DNA of 64,000 nucleotides from F1-120-MAGs118 sp013360535 (GTDB lineage Bacteria; Planctomycetota; UBA1135; GCA-002686595): assembly GCA_026647215.1 (NCBI GenBank), contig JAPKHC010000007.1, positions 1 to 64,000 on the forward strand, in the 5' to 3' direction. The translations under genes were made by a program, and so were the position numbers. The notes under the pieces were generated by a model. That model made no database searches. It saw only the letters and a list, made by a program, of their open reading frames with translations, and had not been told where the DNA came from. Positions 30,016 to 39,593 of the stretch are shown here, piece after piece (within the stretch, counting starts at the first letter, position 1; each line of letters begins with the position of its first letter).

Positions 30016-30587
30016 GGGCCCAGATCCTCCACGCCAAAGCCCTTGCGCGCGAGACATTCCCGCAGGGCCGCCAGCGCGCGGAACACGCGCACGTGCAGCG
30101 TGTTGCGGTGCAGGCCGAGCTCGGCCGCGATCGTGGTCGAGTCGAGCTGGCGCTGGTAGCGCAGCACGACCGCGCTGCGCTGCTCCGGCGAGAGGCGCTC
30201 GACGCACTCGGCGAGCGCACGGCGCAACTGGCCGAGCTCGGCCACACGTTCCGGACCGCGGTCGTTATCGGGCAGCTCGGTCGTGGGGCTCAGCATGGGC
30301 GGCGCGCGGCGCAGGCGCTTGCGATGGTCGGAGAGGACGCCCCAGCTGCGAAATTTCAGGAAAGTGGCGAGATCCTTGGGCGCGGGGCCGCCGCGGGCGG
30401 CGTAAGCGAGCGTCGAGCGCACCACTTCCTGCACCAGATCCTCGCGTGCGGCGAGCGGAGCGCCACGACGAGCCAGTTCCGCGCTGGCGACGGCGTGGGC
30501 CTGCTTGGCGAGGCGCTCGCGCGCGCCCGGGTCGCCCCGGACGAGCGCGCTCCACTCGCCGTCTTCCCCCTCCGGATCCGCAGCCAT
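30012..30587 (-). CDS. ECF-type RNA polymerase sigma factor
   Basis: A 191-aa protein. Region 2 is LAAREDLVQEVVRSTLAYAA with KFRSWGVLSDHRKRLRR. Region 4 is VERLSPEQRSAVVLRYQRQL followed by the helix-turn-helix TTIAAELGLHRNTLHVRVFRAL. The long linker and AREDLVQEV pattern suit planctomycete ECF groups. It starts with ATG at 30587 and is coupled to the anti-sigma gene. The TPR-CHAT gene ends 48 nt upstream, so all may share a transcript. Targets are unknown. Confidence 0.87.
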   Translation of the reverse strand: MAADPEGEDGEWSALVRGDPGARERLAKQAHAVASAELARRGAPLAAREDLVQEVVRSTLAYAARGGPAPKDLATFLKFRSWGVLSDHRKRLRRAPPMLSPTTELPDNDRGPERVAELGQLRRALAECVERLSPEQRSAVVLRYQRQLDSTTIAAELGLHRNTLHVRVFRALAALRECLARKGFGVEDLGP

Positions 30588-30635
30588 GTGACCGTCAGCG
30601 TCCCCGGCGCGAGGAAGCTTGTCCAGCGTCGCGAG

Positions 30636-33600
30636 CTAGTCCCCGGGACCGGTGAGCACCCAACCCGCCCAGTCGCGCGGCGGTGCGCGCCGCTCGCGCA
30701 GCGCCTTCTTCGCCTGACGCAACGCTTCGGCGGGGGTTGCGCCGTCGTCGACGACACGCCGGTAGAAGCTCGCCATCAGCTCGGCCGTCGCCGCGTCGTC
30801 GACCTTCCAGAGCGACGTCAGCGTCGAGCGCGCGCCCGCCATCCGCAGCGACGACTGCAAGGACGCGATGCCCAAGCCCGCGCGCTGCACGCCGACGGAA
30901 GTGTCGCAGGCCGAGAGCGTCGCGAGGCGGCACTTCGACAGGTCGAGGCCGCACAGCTCCTCACCGCTCAGGATGCCGCGCGAGCGGTCCGTGGCGGACT
31001 GCGGGGCGTCCGCGCCGGCGAGCGCGAGGCCACATAGGACACGCGGGGAAAGGCCACGAATCTCACGGGAAAAGTCGTCGAGGGCGAGCGGGCTCGCACG
31101 CTCGACGCTGGCGTAGCCGTGGGAGGCGACATGGAGCCACTGGACGTCGCCGCAACGCTCGAACAGCGCGGCCTTCGTGGCCGCTTCGCCGCGCAGCACG
31201 ATCAGCGCTTCGTCGTCGTCGGGATCGCGGAAGACTTCGCTCAGCGCATCCAGCTCGCGCGCCGACGCGGGCAGGGGTGCAAAGCTCGCGGGACGCACGG
31301 AGGCACGCCGTCGCAACGGCTGGGGCGTCGCGTCGGACGTGTCGGAGGTCTTGGGCGAGTACGTGATGTCGCCGACGAGCAGCGCCGGACCGAGCCCGCG
31401 GGCGCGTGGCCCCTCGAGCAGGCGTTCGCCGAGGAACTCGCGCTGCTCGAACTCGAAGCGCTCGCCGACGACGCCCTCGTCGAGCGGCAGCGCGTCGAGG
31501 GGAACGAGCGCGACAGCCGCATCGGGAACGACGACGATGCGCCGCAGGTCGTTCGCGCCGACGAGCAGCGGATCGAACAGGCGCGCCCGCAGCGCGAGGC
31601 CGAGCTTGCGCACGTCGTCGGGCCGAGCCGGCAAGGCGAGCACGGCCTCGCGCCAGCGCTCGATCTCGTCCTCGAGCGTCTTGGCCTCGCCGAAGTCGAT
31701 CCGCCGCACGGCGCCGTCGCGCGTCAGCACGAACGCCACGTACAGCTCGAGCTTCTTCGTTTCGCTCGCATCGAGCGGCGCCGAGACGCGCCGCCACACG
31801 ACCGCCAGCTCGCTCGTTTGCAGCGTCCCCGCGAGTTGCGCGAGCGTCGCGGAAGGACGAATCGGGCTGCCGGCGACGCTGGAGAGCGCACTCGCGAGAC
31901 GCTGTTCGACCTGACTGCGTTGGAGCGCCGTTTCGCGGAAGCTTTCGCGCTCGCCAGACTCCGCGAGCGACTCGAGGCGCGCGGAAAGGGTGCGCAGCTC
32001 GCTGCGCAGGCGCTGGACTTGCGCGTCGGAAGAACTGGCGCGCTCGAGGTCACGCTGGTGGCGCGCGGCGATCCAGGCGGTGCTGCGGGCGCGCTCGACG
32101 AGCTCGAGAGCGAGCGCGGAGTCCTGCGGCTCGCGGCAGCGCGACAGCAGCAGGTCGATCAATGCGGCGAAACGCTCCCCGCGCGACTCGCTGTCGCGCG
32201 GGGACACGAGCGTGAGCGGCTCCGCGAGTTGCGCGGCGACCTTCGGCGCGAGCTCTCGCAGCAGCGCCAAGGCGCCCACGGAATCGTGCTTCTCCAGCGC
32301 GCAGGACTGATTGGCGCGCAGGAACAGCAAGTCCATGCGGTTGTCCGTCGGCCGCGCGCTCCAGCGACGGTGGACGTCCTCGAACAGCTCGGCGGCCTCG
32401 CGCTCGCGCCCCGCGCGGGCCCAGGCGGCGGCGAGAAACGCCTCGACGTGCAGCAAGTCGATGGCGTCCGCCGCGAACTGCTTGCGAGCGTCCTCGACCA
32501 CGACCTCGAGCTCCGCAAGTCCCTGTTCCAGCCTTCCCGCGTCGATGCGGTGGCGCGCCAACTGGCTGCGGGCCTCGAGCGCCAGCGGATGGTCGGCGCC
32601 GTGCAGGCGCACGCGCCGCTCGACGAGTCCGCGGTCGATCTCCAGCGCTTCGGCCTGCTTTCCGAGGCGGAAGATCAGCTGGCTGTGCAGTCGGAGCGTC
32701 GTCAGGAGCAGCGGGTCGTCTTCCCCCGAGCGCGCGAGCAATCCGGCCTGCGCGGCGTCGAGGTACAGGCTCGCGGCCTCGAGGTCGCCGATCGACATCA
32801 ACGTCGTGCCGAGGTTGAGGCGCGTGCGGTCGAGCGAGACGTGACCCGCGGGATACTTGGCCTCCTTCGCGGCGAGCACGCGCGCGAGGAGGATGCGCGC
32901 GCCCTCCATGTCGCCGGTCTTGCGCAGCGAGAGCGCGAGGTTCTCGCGCGCGATCCACAGGTCGCTCGAGTCTTCAGGGCGATTCGCGCTGAGCACGTCG
33001 TGCACTTGCTCCCGCAGCTCGCGCGCGGTCTCGAAATCGCCGAGGGCGTCGAGCGCGTTGCCGAGGTTGGCACGCGCCCACTGGATCTGCGGCGCGCGCT
33101 CGCCGTACTTCTTCGAGAGCAGCTCGACGACCGGCCAGAGCAGCTCCGCAGCACCGGCGAAGTCGCCCTTGCGGAAGCGGGCGACCGACAGGTTCGAGCG
33201 CGCATCGCCCAGCCGCTCGTCCTCGGGCTCGTAGAGCCGCGTCGCGAGCTCGAGCGCAGCGGCGAGATGGCGCTGGCTCGCGTCGAGATCGACCACCGAC
33301 AAGTTGGCGGTGCCCAGTTGCGTGTGCAGCGAGAGCACGTACTCGTGCGACTCGCCGAGCTCCATCAACGCAAACTCGAGGCAAGGCTCGAGCGCCCGCA
33401 CGGCGAGCTTCTCCGCGCGCAGCTCGAGCGCCAGCGTGGCCAAGCCCTGCAGTTCCCGGTGCAATTTCGCGCTGCGAGGCCGACCGGGGCAGGCGAGCGC
33501 GAGCTCGAGCGCCGCCTCGAGCCGTCGGACGGCCGCATCCCGTTCCTTCGCGCCCGCCTCGCGCCGTGCGGACTCGACCTCCAGGCGCAGCTGCGCCGCC

Positions 33601-33719
33601 GCCGCGTCCGTCGCCTCGTCCTCGAGCGCCTGCGAGGGCCGCGGGGAGCCGGGCAGGGTCTGTTGCAGGGGCGCAGCGAGAGCCAGCAGGCTCGCGAGCA
33701 GTCCGGAAACGAGGTGCAT
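30636..33719 (-). CDS. TPR-CHAT protein (caspase-like fold), secreted or periplasmic
   Basis: A 1027-aa protein with an N-terminal signal (VSGLLASLLALAAPLQQ). Residues about 50-520 are TPR-like repeats (for example ATRLYEPEDERLGDARSNLS). The C-terminal CHAT domain spans about 690-1020. Its predicted catalytic dyad is His in WLHVASHGYAS (about 866) and Cys in LATLSACDTSVG (about 937). The tail TSLWKVDDAATAELMASFYR is a CHAT hallmark. CHAT domains are caspase-related cysteine peptidases or their inactive kin. Both dyad residues are present, so activity is plausible. The ECF sigma pair and a subtilase lie downstream. Confidence 0.88.
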   Translation of the reverse strand: MHLVSGLLASLLALAAPLQQTLPGSPRPSQALEDEATDAAAAQLRLEVESARREAGAKERDAAVRRLEAALELALACPGRPRSAKLHRELQGLATLALELRAEKLAVRALEPCLEFALMELGESHEYVLSLHTQLGTANLSVVDLDASQRHLAAALELATRLYEPEDERLGDARSNLSVARFRKGDFAGAAELLWPVVELLSKKYGERAPQIQWARANLGNALDALGDFETARELREQVHDVLSANRPEDSSDLWIARENLALSLRKTGDMEGARILLARVLAAKEAKYPAGHVSLDRTRLNLGTTLMSIGDLEAASLYLDAAQAGLLARSGEDDPLLLTTLRLHSQLIFRLGKQAEALEIDRGLVERRVRLHGADHPLALEARSQLARHRIDAGRLEQGLAELEVVVEDARKQFAADAIDLLHVEAFLAAAWARAGREREAAELFEDVHRRWSARPTDNRMDLLFLRANQSCALEKHDSVGALALLRELAPKVAAQLAEPLTLVSPRDSESRGERFAALIDLLLSRCREPQDSALALELVERARSTAWIAARHQRDLERASSSDAQVQRLRSELRTLSARLESLAESGERESFRETALQRSQVEQRLASALSSVAGSPIRPSATLAQLAGTLQTSELAVVWRRVSAPLDASETKKLELYVAFVLTRDGAVRRIDFGEAKTLEDEIERWREAVLALPARPDDVRKLGLALRARLFDPLLVGANDLRRIVVVPDAAVALVPLDALPLDEGVVGERFEFEQREFLGERLLEGPRARGLGPALLVGDITYSPKTSDTSDATPQPLRRRASVRPASFAPLPASARELDALSEVFRDPDDDEALIVLRGEAATKAALFERCGDVQWLHVASHGYASVERASPLALDDFSREIRGLSPRVLCGLALAGADAPQSATDRSRGILSGEELCGLDLSKCRLATLSACDTSVGVQRAGLGIASLQSSLRMAGARSTLTSLWKVDDAATAELMASFYRRVVDDGATPAEALRQAKKALRERRAPPRDWAGWVLTGPGD

Positions 33720-33819
33720 GCGCCTTGGGCTCCGCCGATGGGGGCGCGAAGGCTAGCGCGTTCGGTTGCGGCGCTTCAATCCGCGCCAAAAAGGAGCGAG
33801 AAAACGGCCGAAATCACGC

Positions 33820-34173
33820 TCACTCCGGCAGGTCGTACTCGATCTCGACGAAATCGAGCTCGTCGCCGCCGGTGACGTGCAAGGTCGCGTCGCAGGAAGG
33901 GCACAGGCGCATCCACGAGCCGGGCTGGCGATCCGGCACGGGTCCGCACGTCGGACAGGTCTGCACGCAGGGGCAGTAGTCGACCTCGAGTTGCGGCGCG
34001 GGCGAGCCGAGCTCGGCACCGATCTCGCGCCAGGCGAGTTCGAGCAGCTTGGGTTCGACCGACGCGAGCTCTCCGACGGCGATGCGCACGAGGCGCGGGT
34101 GAAGTCCGGGGTGCGCGTCGACGTCGGCGCGGGCGATGTCGAGCAGCGACTGGGCAAGGCTCATCTCATGCAT
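33820..34173 (-). CDS. hypA: Hydrogenase nickel-insertion protein HypA
   Basis: A 117-aa protein. It begins MHEMSLAQSLLDIA, where the His at position 2 is a nickel ligand and MHE is invariant. The zinc-binding loop has CPTCG and CPSCD in the usual C-terminal half. HypA passes nickel with HypB into the large hydrogenase subunit. It stands apart from the other hyp genes, divergent from hybO, and so is probably controlled from the shared intergenic region. Confidence 0.94.
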   Translation of the reverse strand: MHEMSLAQSLLDIARADVDAHPGLHPRLVRIAVGELASVEPKLLELAWREIGAELGSPAPQLEVDYCPCVQTCPTCGPVPDRQPGSWMRLCPSCDATLHVTGGDELDFVEIEYDLPE

Positions 34174-34462
34174 GGTTCAGCGCTCCGTTCGAGGACTGTG
34201 GCACGCAGTTCGACAGCGGGGAGGACGCCCGGAGGGTAGCGCGGCGGAGCGAAAGTGCGTAGGGGGCAAGTGCGAGCGCCGGACTGCGCGACACATACGA
34301 AATGGGGACTACGCAAGTGCGCAGCTTGCCCAAGACCGAATTTCCGGATTGGACCGATAGGTTCGGGTAGCGAGCCTCGATTCGGCACGAAGGCGCCTTC
34401 GCACCGGATGGGGCAGGGAAACTTGGGACACGCGAGGCGTGTCCGAAGGAGTGCGAGCCGTG
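34174..34462. promoter_or_regulatory. hypA/hybO divergent control region with leader dyad
   Basis: 289 bases separate the two divergent start codons and must hold both promoters. At 34426-34444 a perfect dyad (GGACACGC, 3-nt spacer, GCGTGTCC) sits directly upstream of the GAAGGAG ribosome-binding site of hybO; it could be an operator or an mRNA hairpin over the RBS. A weaker inverted repeat GCAAG/CTTGC lies at 34313-34329. No convincing sigma-54 or FNR site is seen. Confidence 0.5.
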
Positions 34463-35635
34463 ATGCGTCGACGCGAGACGATTCAGCAGGCCCTCGAACG
34501 TTCGGGCACGAACCGCCGAGACTTCCTCTCCTTCTGTGGGGCGCTGATGGTGGCCGCGCCCGCGGGACTCGCGCTCACCAGCGGCAGCGTGGAGGCGATG
34601 GCGAGCACGCTGGGGGCCGCGCGGCGGCCGAGCGTGATCTGGCTGCACTTCCAGGACTGCACAGGCTGCTCGGAGACGCTCTTGCGCACGTCGCAGCCCG
34701 ACCTCGAGAAGATCCTGTTCGACGTCATCTCGCTCGACTACCACGAGACGCTGATGGTCGCGAGCGGCCATCAGGCGGAAGCCGCGCTCGCCGACGCGAT
34801 GCGCGAGAACGACGGGCAGTACGTGCTCGTGGTCGAAGGCTCGATTCCCACCAAGGAGCAGGGCCAGTACATGAAGCTCGCGGGCAAGCCGGCGCTGCAG
34901 GTGCTCGAGGAGGTCGGCTCGAAGGCCGCCGCCGTGATCGCGATCGGCTCGTGCGCCTCGTGGGGCGGCATTCCCTCGAGCGGGCCGAATCCGACCGGCG
35001 CGGTCGGGGTCGATGCGCTCCTCAAGGGCAAGGCGATCGTCAACATCCCCGGGTGCCCGCCCAATCCGTACGTGTTCCTCGCGGTGGTGCTGCAGTACGC
35101 GACCTCCGGCACGCTGCCCGCGCTCGATGACGAGCGCCGACCGCTGTTCGCGTTCGACCGGCTGATCCACGACCACTGCCCGCGCCGCGCGCACTTCGAC
35201 GCGGGCCGTTTCGCACGCGAATTCGGCGACGACGGTCACCGCAAGGGCTGGTGCCTGTACGCGCTCGGCTGCAAGGGCCCGTCGACGCACGCCGCCTGCT
35301 CGACGAGGCATTTCAACGACGTGGTCGACTGCTGGCCGATCGGCATCGGGGCGCCGTGCGTCGGTTGCACCGAGCGCAACGTCGCCTTCAAGGTGCCGAT
35401 CTTCCAGACGACGCCGATCCACGGCGCGGTCCCGCCCGCGAGCTATCCGCCGGTCGAAGCGGGCTCGGGCCAGATCGATCCGGTCGCCACGGGGCTCGTC
35501 GGGCTCGGGCTCGGCGCGCTCGCGGGCGCGACCTACGTCGCGGCGAAGCGCTTCTCGAAGCAGCGTGACGACGAGCGTGTCCCCGACGGGAAGCCCGACG
35601 ACCTCGACGCCGCCAACGGGGGGACGCAGCGATGA
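34463..35635 (+). CDS. hybO: [NiFe] hydrogenase small subunit
   Basis: A 390-aa electron-transfer subunit with a twin-arginine signal (NRRDFLSFCG). The proximal cluster motif is DCTGCSETLL with GSCASWGG. Distal and medial cluster ligands follow (HDHCPRR, LGCKGP, GAPCVGCTE). A C-terminal membrane anchor is near residues 343-363 (GLVGLGLGALAGATYVAA). The two extra cysteines of oxygen-tolerant enzymes (CTCC and ASWGC in E. coli Hyd-1) are both Gly here, so a standard oxygen-sensitive cluster is expected. ATG at 34463 follows GAAGGAG by about 11 nt; upstream GTGs are possible. Confidence 0.95.
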   Translation: MRRRETIQQALERSGTNRRDFLSFCGALMVAAPAGLALTSGSVEAMASTLGAARRPSVIWLHFQDCTGCSETLLRTSQPDLEKILFDVISLDYHETLMVASGHQAEAALADAMRENDGQYVLVVEGSIPTKEQGQYMKLAGKPALQVLEEVGSKAAAVIAIGSCASWGGIPSSGPNPTGAVGVDALLKGKAIVNIPGCPPNPYVFLAVVLQYATSGTLPALDDERRPLFAFDRLIHDHCPRRAHFDAGRFAREFGDDGHRKGWCLYALGCKGPSTHAACSTRHFNDVVDCWPIGIGAPCVGCTERNVAFKVPIFQTTPIHGAVPPASYPPVEAGSGQIDPVATGLVGLGLGALAGATYVAAKRFSKQRDDERVPDGKPDDLDAANGGTQR

Positions 35636-36567
35636 AGCTCACCCGGCGGGACGCGCTGCGCAGCGCGCTCGGGCTGGGGACCGGTGCGGCCGTGGCGCTC
35701 GGGGCGCAGGTCGCGACGGCGAGCCCGAAGGAACCGAAGTCGTCGGCGCAGGCGCCGATCGGCTTGCTCTACGACGCGACACGCTGCATCGGCTGCAAGG
35801 CGTGCGTCATCCACTGCCAGCAGGCGAACGGGCTCGAGCCCGACACGGAGCTCTCCGGCGGCCTGCACCTGATGCCGACGGACCTGAGCTGCAAGACCAA
35901 GAACATCATCAAGCTCTATCAGGCGCCGGACAGCGAGGAGCATTCGTTCATCAAGCGCCAGTGCATGCACTGCGCGGAGCCGGCCTGCGCGTCGGGCTGC
36001 CCGTTCCATGCCCTCGAGAAGGATCCGGTGACGGGCATCGTCGGCTGGGATGGCTCGAAGTGCATCGGTTGCCGCTACTGCGAGATCGTGTGCCCGTTCG
36101 AGATCCCGAAGTTCGAGTGGGACAAGTTCAACCCCAAGGTCGTCAAGTGCGAGCTGTGCCGCCACTTGCTCGCCGACGGCAAGGAACAACCGGCCTGCAC
36201 GGCCTGCTGTCCGACGGGCGCCGTCCTCTTCGGCAAGCGCGAGGACCTGCTCGCCGACGCGAAGGGGCGCATCGAGGCCAGCCCGGGCAAGTACTTCGAG
36301 GAGCGCGTGTACGGCGAGCACGAGGCGGGGGGCACGCAGGTGCTGTACCTGTCGGGCGTGGCGTTCGAGAAGCTCGGGCTGCCGAAGCTTCCGACGCAGT
36401 CGCTGCCGGAGTACGCCAACCGCTACCACCGGATGATCTACCAGTGGATGGCGTTGCCGGCGGCGATCTACGTCGGCATGGCGGCGGTGATCCAGCGGCG
36501 CTTCAAGAAGCACGACGAGGAAGCGCAGGCGATCGAGGAGGCCGGGGGCCCGAGGGACCAGCTATGA
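35632..36567 (+). CDS. hybA: HybA-type 4Fe-4S ferredoxin subunit
   Basis: A 311-aa protein with a twin-arginine signal (LTRRDALRSALG). Sixteen cysteines in four ferredoxin-type groups are seen, for example CIGCKACVIHC, CMHCAEPACASGC, CIGCRYCEIVC, and CELC with CTACC. A C-terminal hydrophobic helix (LPAAIYVGMAAV) anchors it. It wires the small subunit to the membrane subunit HybB. The ATG at 35632 overlaps the hybO stop (ATGA), and its own stop overlaps hybB. Confidence 0.93.
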   Translation: MKLTRRDALRSALGLGTGAAVALGAQVATASPKEPKSSAQAPIGLLYDATRCIGCKACVIHCQQANGLEPDTELSGGLHLMPTDLSCKTKNIIKLYQAPDSEEHSFIKRQCMHCAEPACASGCPFHALEKDPVTGIVGWDGSKCIGCRYCEIVCPFEIPKFEWDKFNPKVVKCELCRHLLADGKEQPACTACCPTGAVLFGKREDLLADAKGRIEASPGKYFEERVYGEHEAGGTQVLYLSGVAFEKLGLPKLPTQSLPEYANRYHRMIYQWMALPAAIYVGMAAVIQRRFKKHDEEAQAIEEAGGPRDQL

Positions 36568-37883
36568 GCACTCCGTCTCACGCATCGAGCTTGCCGCGCG
36601 GAGCCGCGGCGCAGTCCCGGCGCTCGACCGAGCCCGCGCACGGGTCGCACGGTGGCGGGGTCCACCTCTGGCAACGTGGCGTGCCGGTCACGACGAAGCT
36701 CTGGACTCCGGCCTCGATCGCGCTCGCGCTCGTCGCGGCAATCGGGCTCGCGATCGCGGCCTACCGCATGACAGGCAAGCTCGGCGTCGTGTCGGGCATG
36801 ACCGACATGTACGCCTGGGGCGTGTGGAAGACCTTCAACGTCATGACGCTGACGGCGCTCGGCACGAGCGGCCTGTCGGTCGGCATGGCGGCGTGGGTCT
36901 TCGGTCGCAAGGACTTCCACATCGTGATGCGCACGGCGCTCGTGATGAGCCTCGTGTTCTATTTCGCGGGCTTGCTCGCGCTCGGCATCGACGTCGGGCG
37001 GCCTTGGAACTTCTACCACGTGTTCATGCCGTGGACGTGGAACCTGCACTCCTCGCTGCTCGAGGTCGCGGTGTGCATGCCGGCCTACGCATTCGTGTTC
37101 CTGCTCGCGGAAAACCTGCCGATGGTGGGCGAGCGCTTCTTCTACCGCGGATCGCCGGCGATGCGCGCGCGCGTCGACGGCTGGCGCAAGCCGTTCCGCC
37201 GCGTGTATCCGTTCGTCGTCGCGGGTGCGTACATGCTGCCCGCGATGCACCAGAGCTCGCTGGGGGCGCTGATGCTGCTCGCGGGGCCGAAGGTGCATCC
37301 GCTGTGGCAGACGCCGGCGCTGCCGCTCCTGTACCTGATGCAGGCGGGCATCTGCGGCTTCGCGTTCGTGATCGTCACGGTGATGCTGAGCTGCCTCGTC
37401 TGGCAGCGGCCGCTCGACATGAAGGTCATCGGCGCGCTCGCCGACTGGATGAGCCGCCTGATCCTCGTCTGGCTGGGCGTGCGCGCGCTCGACCTCGTGG
37501 TGCGCGGCGAGCTCGGGCGCGTGCTCACGTTCGACCGCTACTCGATCCTGTTCCTGATCGAGAACGCGCTCGTGCTGATCCCGGCGCTGGTGATGCGCGT
37601 CGAGCGCTGGCGCAGCACGCCGCAGCTCGTGTTCAAGATGGCCGTCGCCACGTGCGTCGGCGGGATGGCCTACCGCTTCATCCCGACCACCGTCACTTAC
37701 GACCCGGGCTGGCAGTTCAGCTACTTCCCCGCGGTTCCGGAGCTGCTCGTGATGCTCGGCTTCGTCGCGCTCGCGCTGCTCGGATTCAGCTTCGCCGTGA
37801 AGCTCTTCGCCGTCCTCCCCGCGCCCTATGACGACTGGCTGAAGTCGCCCGAAGGCCAGACCTACGTCCGCAAGAACTCCTAG
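36564..37883 (+). CDS. hybB: HybB/NrfD-family membrane subunit of hydrogenase
   Basis: A 439-aa protein with about ten membrane helices. After a 40-residue cytoplasmic tail, helices include SIALALVAAIGLAIAAYRM and YFAGLLALGIDVGRPWNFYH, where GRPW is typical of the NrfD family. It lacks heme-binding CxxCH motifs. In E. coli hydrogenase-2 this subunit reduces menaquinone, so this complex is predicted to oxidise H2 into the quinone pool, or run in reverse. ATG at 36564 overlaps the hybA stop. Confidence 0.93.
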   Translation: MSTPSHASSLPRGAAAQSRRSTEPAHGSHGGGVHLWQRGVPVTTKLWTPASIALALVAAIGLAIAAYRMTGKLGVVSGMTDMYAWGVWKTFNVMTLTALGTSGLSVGMAAWVFGRKDFHIVMRTALVMSLVFYFAGLLALGIDVGRPWNFYHVFMPWTWNLHSSLLEVAVCMPAYAFVFLLAENLPMVGERFFYRGSPAMRARVDGWRKPFRRVYPFVVAGAYMLPAMHQSSLGALMLLAGPKVHPLWQTPALPLLYLMQAGICGFAFVIVTVMLSCLVWQRPLDMKVIGALADWMSRLILVWLGVRALDLVVRGELGRVLTFDRYSILFLIENALVLIPALVMRVERWRSTPQLVFKMAVATCVGGMAYRFIPTTVTYDPGWQFSYFPAVPELLVMLGFVALALLGFSFAVKLFAVLPAPYDDWLKSPEGQTYVRKNS

Positions 37884-37892
37884 GAAGCTCTC

Positions 37893-39593
37893 ATGTCCAC
37901 TCGCCTGACGATCGACCCGATCACCCGCATCGAGGGACACCTGCGCATCGACGTCGAAGTCGACAACGGTGCCGTCGACCGCGCCTGGGCGTCCTGCACG
38001 ATGTGGCGTGGCATCGAGCGCATCCTGCTCGGCCGCGACCCGCGCGAGGCCTGGCTCTTCACGCAGCGCTTCTGCGGCGTGTGCACGACCGTGCACGCGA
38101 TCGCTTCGGTGCGGGCGGTCGAGGACGCGCTCAAGCTGCAGATCCCGCTCAACGCGCAGCTGATCCGCAACCTGATCCTGATCGCGCACGGACTGCACGA
38201 CCACATCGTGCACTTCTACCACCTGTCGGCGCTCGACTGGGTCGACGTGACGACGGTGCCGAGGGCGGACACGAAGGCGGCGGCGGCCGCGGCGCAAGGC
38301 CTGTCGGATTGGACCGGCAATTCGCCGCAGGTGATGGCGCAGACGCAGGAGCGCGTGAAGGGCCTGCTCGCGAGCGGGCAGCTCGGCATCTTCGCGCACG
38401 GCTACTGGGGCCACCCCGCGATGAAGCTCTCGCCGGAAGTGAACCTCGTCGCCGTCGCGCACTACCTGCAGGCGCTCGAGTTCCAGCGCAAGTCCAACCA
38501 GGCCGTCGCGATCCTCGGCGGCAAGACGCCGCACATCCAGAACATGGCGGTCGGCGGCGTGATGAACGCGCTCGACCTCGACAGCCAGGCGGCGCTCAAC
38601 CTCGACCGCATCTTCATGATCCGCGGACTGCTCGAGGAAGTCTCGCGCTTCGTGCGCGAGGTGTACTTCCCCGATGCATGCCTCGTCGCCGGCGCCTACA
38701 ACGAGTGGTTCGACTACGGCGCGGGCCACCGCAACTACCTTGCGGTCCCGGACCTGCCGACCGACGCGGCCGCGACGAAGTTCGACCTGCCCGGCGGCGT
38801 GATCCTCGGCGGCGACCTCGCTGGCGCGAAACCGATGGACGTGTTCGGCGATGCGGCCTTCCGCGCGAACGTCGCGGAGGACGTGACGCACGCGTGGTAC
38901 CGCGGTCGCGGCGCGCAGAAGCCGTGGAAGGGCGAGACCGAGCCGACCTACACCGACTTCGTCGAGGACGGCAAGTACACGTGGGTGAAGGCACCGCGCT
39001 ACGACGGGCATCCGATGGAGGTCGGGCCGCTCGCGGACGTGCTCGCGGGCTACGCGGCCGGTCATCCGCTGACGAAGAAGTGGGTCGACGAAGGCCTCAA
39101 GCGCATCTCCGCGGTCGCCGGCAAGCCGATCGGGCCCGAGAAGCTGATGTCGACGATGGGACGGTACGTCGCGCGCGCAGTGCGTTGCGTGATCCTGGCC
39201 GAGCTCGCGCTCGAGCAGCACCAGCGCCTCGTCGACAACGTGCTCAAGGGCGATCGCCAGACGTTCGTCCCGCCGGTGTTCCCCAAGAGCGCCGTCGAAG
39301 GTGTCGGCGTGCACGAGGCGCCTCGCGGCACGCTGTCGCACTGGGTGGTCGTCGAGAACGGCAAGATCGCGAACTATCAGGCGGTCGTGCCGACGACGTG
39401 GAACGCGAGCCCGCGCGACGAGAAGGGTGTGGGCGGGCCTTACGAGGCTTCGCTGCTCGGCAATCCGATCGCGGATCCCGAGCGGCCGCTGGAAGTGCTC
39501 CGCACGGTGCACTCGTTCGACCCGTGCATGGCCTGCGCCTGCCACGCCTACGACCCGCGCGGCAACAAGCTCGCGTCGATCACGGTGCGCTGA
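37893..39593 (+). CDS. hybC: [NiFe] hydrogenase large (catalytic) subunit
   Basis: A 566-aa subunit holding the NiFe(CN)2CO site. L1 is RIEGHLRIDVEV and the first Cys pair is RFCGVCTTVH (about residue 61). The second pair is DPCMACACH near residue 544. After that His, a 15-residue C-terminal peptide (AYDPRGNKLASITVR) is expected to be removed by the protease encoded next. The order with hybO, hybA and hybB makes this a Hyb-type group 1 respiratory enzyme. The ATG at 37893 is 9 nt after the hybB stop. Confidence 0.96.
   Translation: MSTRLTIDPITRIEGHLRIDVEVDNGAVDRAWASCTMWRGIERILLGRDPREAWLFTQRFCGVCTTVHAIASVRAVEDALKLQIPLNAQLIRNLILIAHGLHDHIVHFYHLSALDWVDVTTVPRADTKAAAAAAQGLSDWTGNSPQVMAQTQERVKGLLASGQLGIFAHGYWGHPAMKLSPEVNLVAVAHYLQALEFQRKSNQAVAILGGKTPHIQNMAVGGVMNALDLDSQAALNLDRIFMIRGLLEEVSRFVREVYFPDACLVAGAYNEWFDYGAGHRNYLAVPDLPTDAAATKFDLPGGVILGGDLAGAKPMDVFGDAAFRANVAEDVTHAWYRGRGAQKPWKGETEPTYTDFVEDGKYTWVKAPRYDGHPMEVGPLADVLAGYAAGHPLTKKWVDEGLKRISAVAGKPIGPEKLMSTMGRYVARAVRCVILAELALEQHQRLVDNVLKGDRQTFVPPVFPKSAVEGVGVHEAPRGTLSHWVVVENGKIANYQAVVPTTWNASPRDEKGVGGPYEASLLGNPIADPERPLEVLRTVHSFDPCMACACHAYDPRGNKLASITVR

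Noticed and set aside
34199..34214. TGGCACG-N-TTCGA, a sigma-54-like -24/-12 element upstream of hybO
   Set aside because: The -12 GC is missing and it lies 260 nt from the hybO start; the match is too weak.
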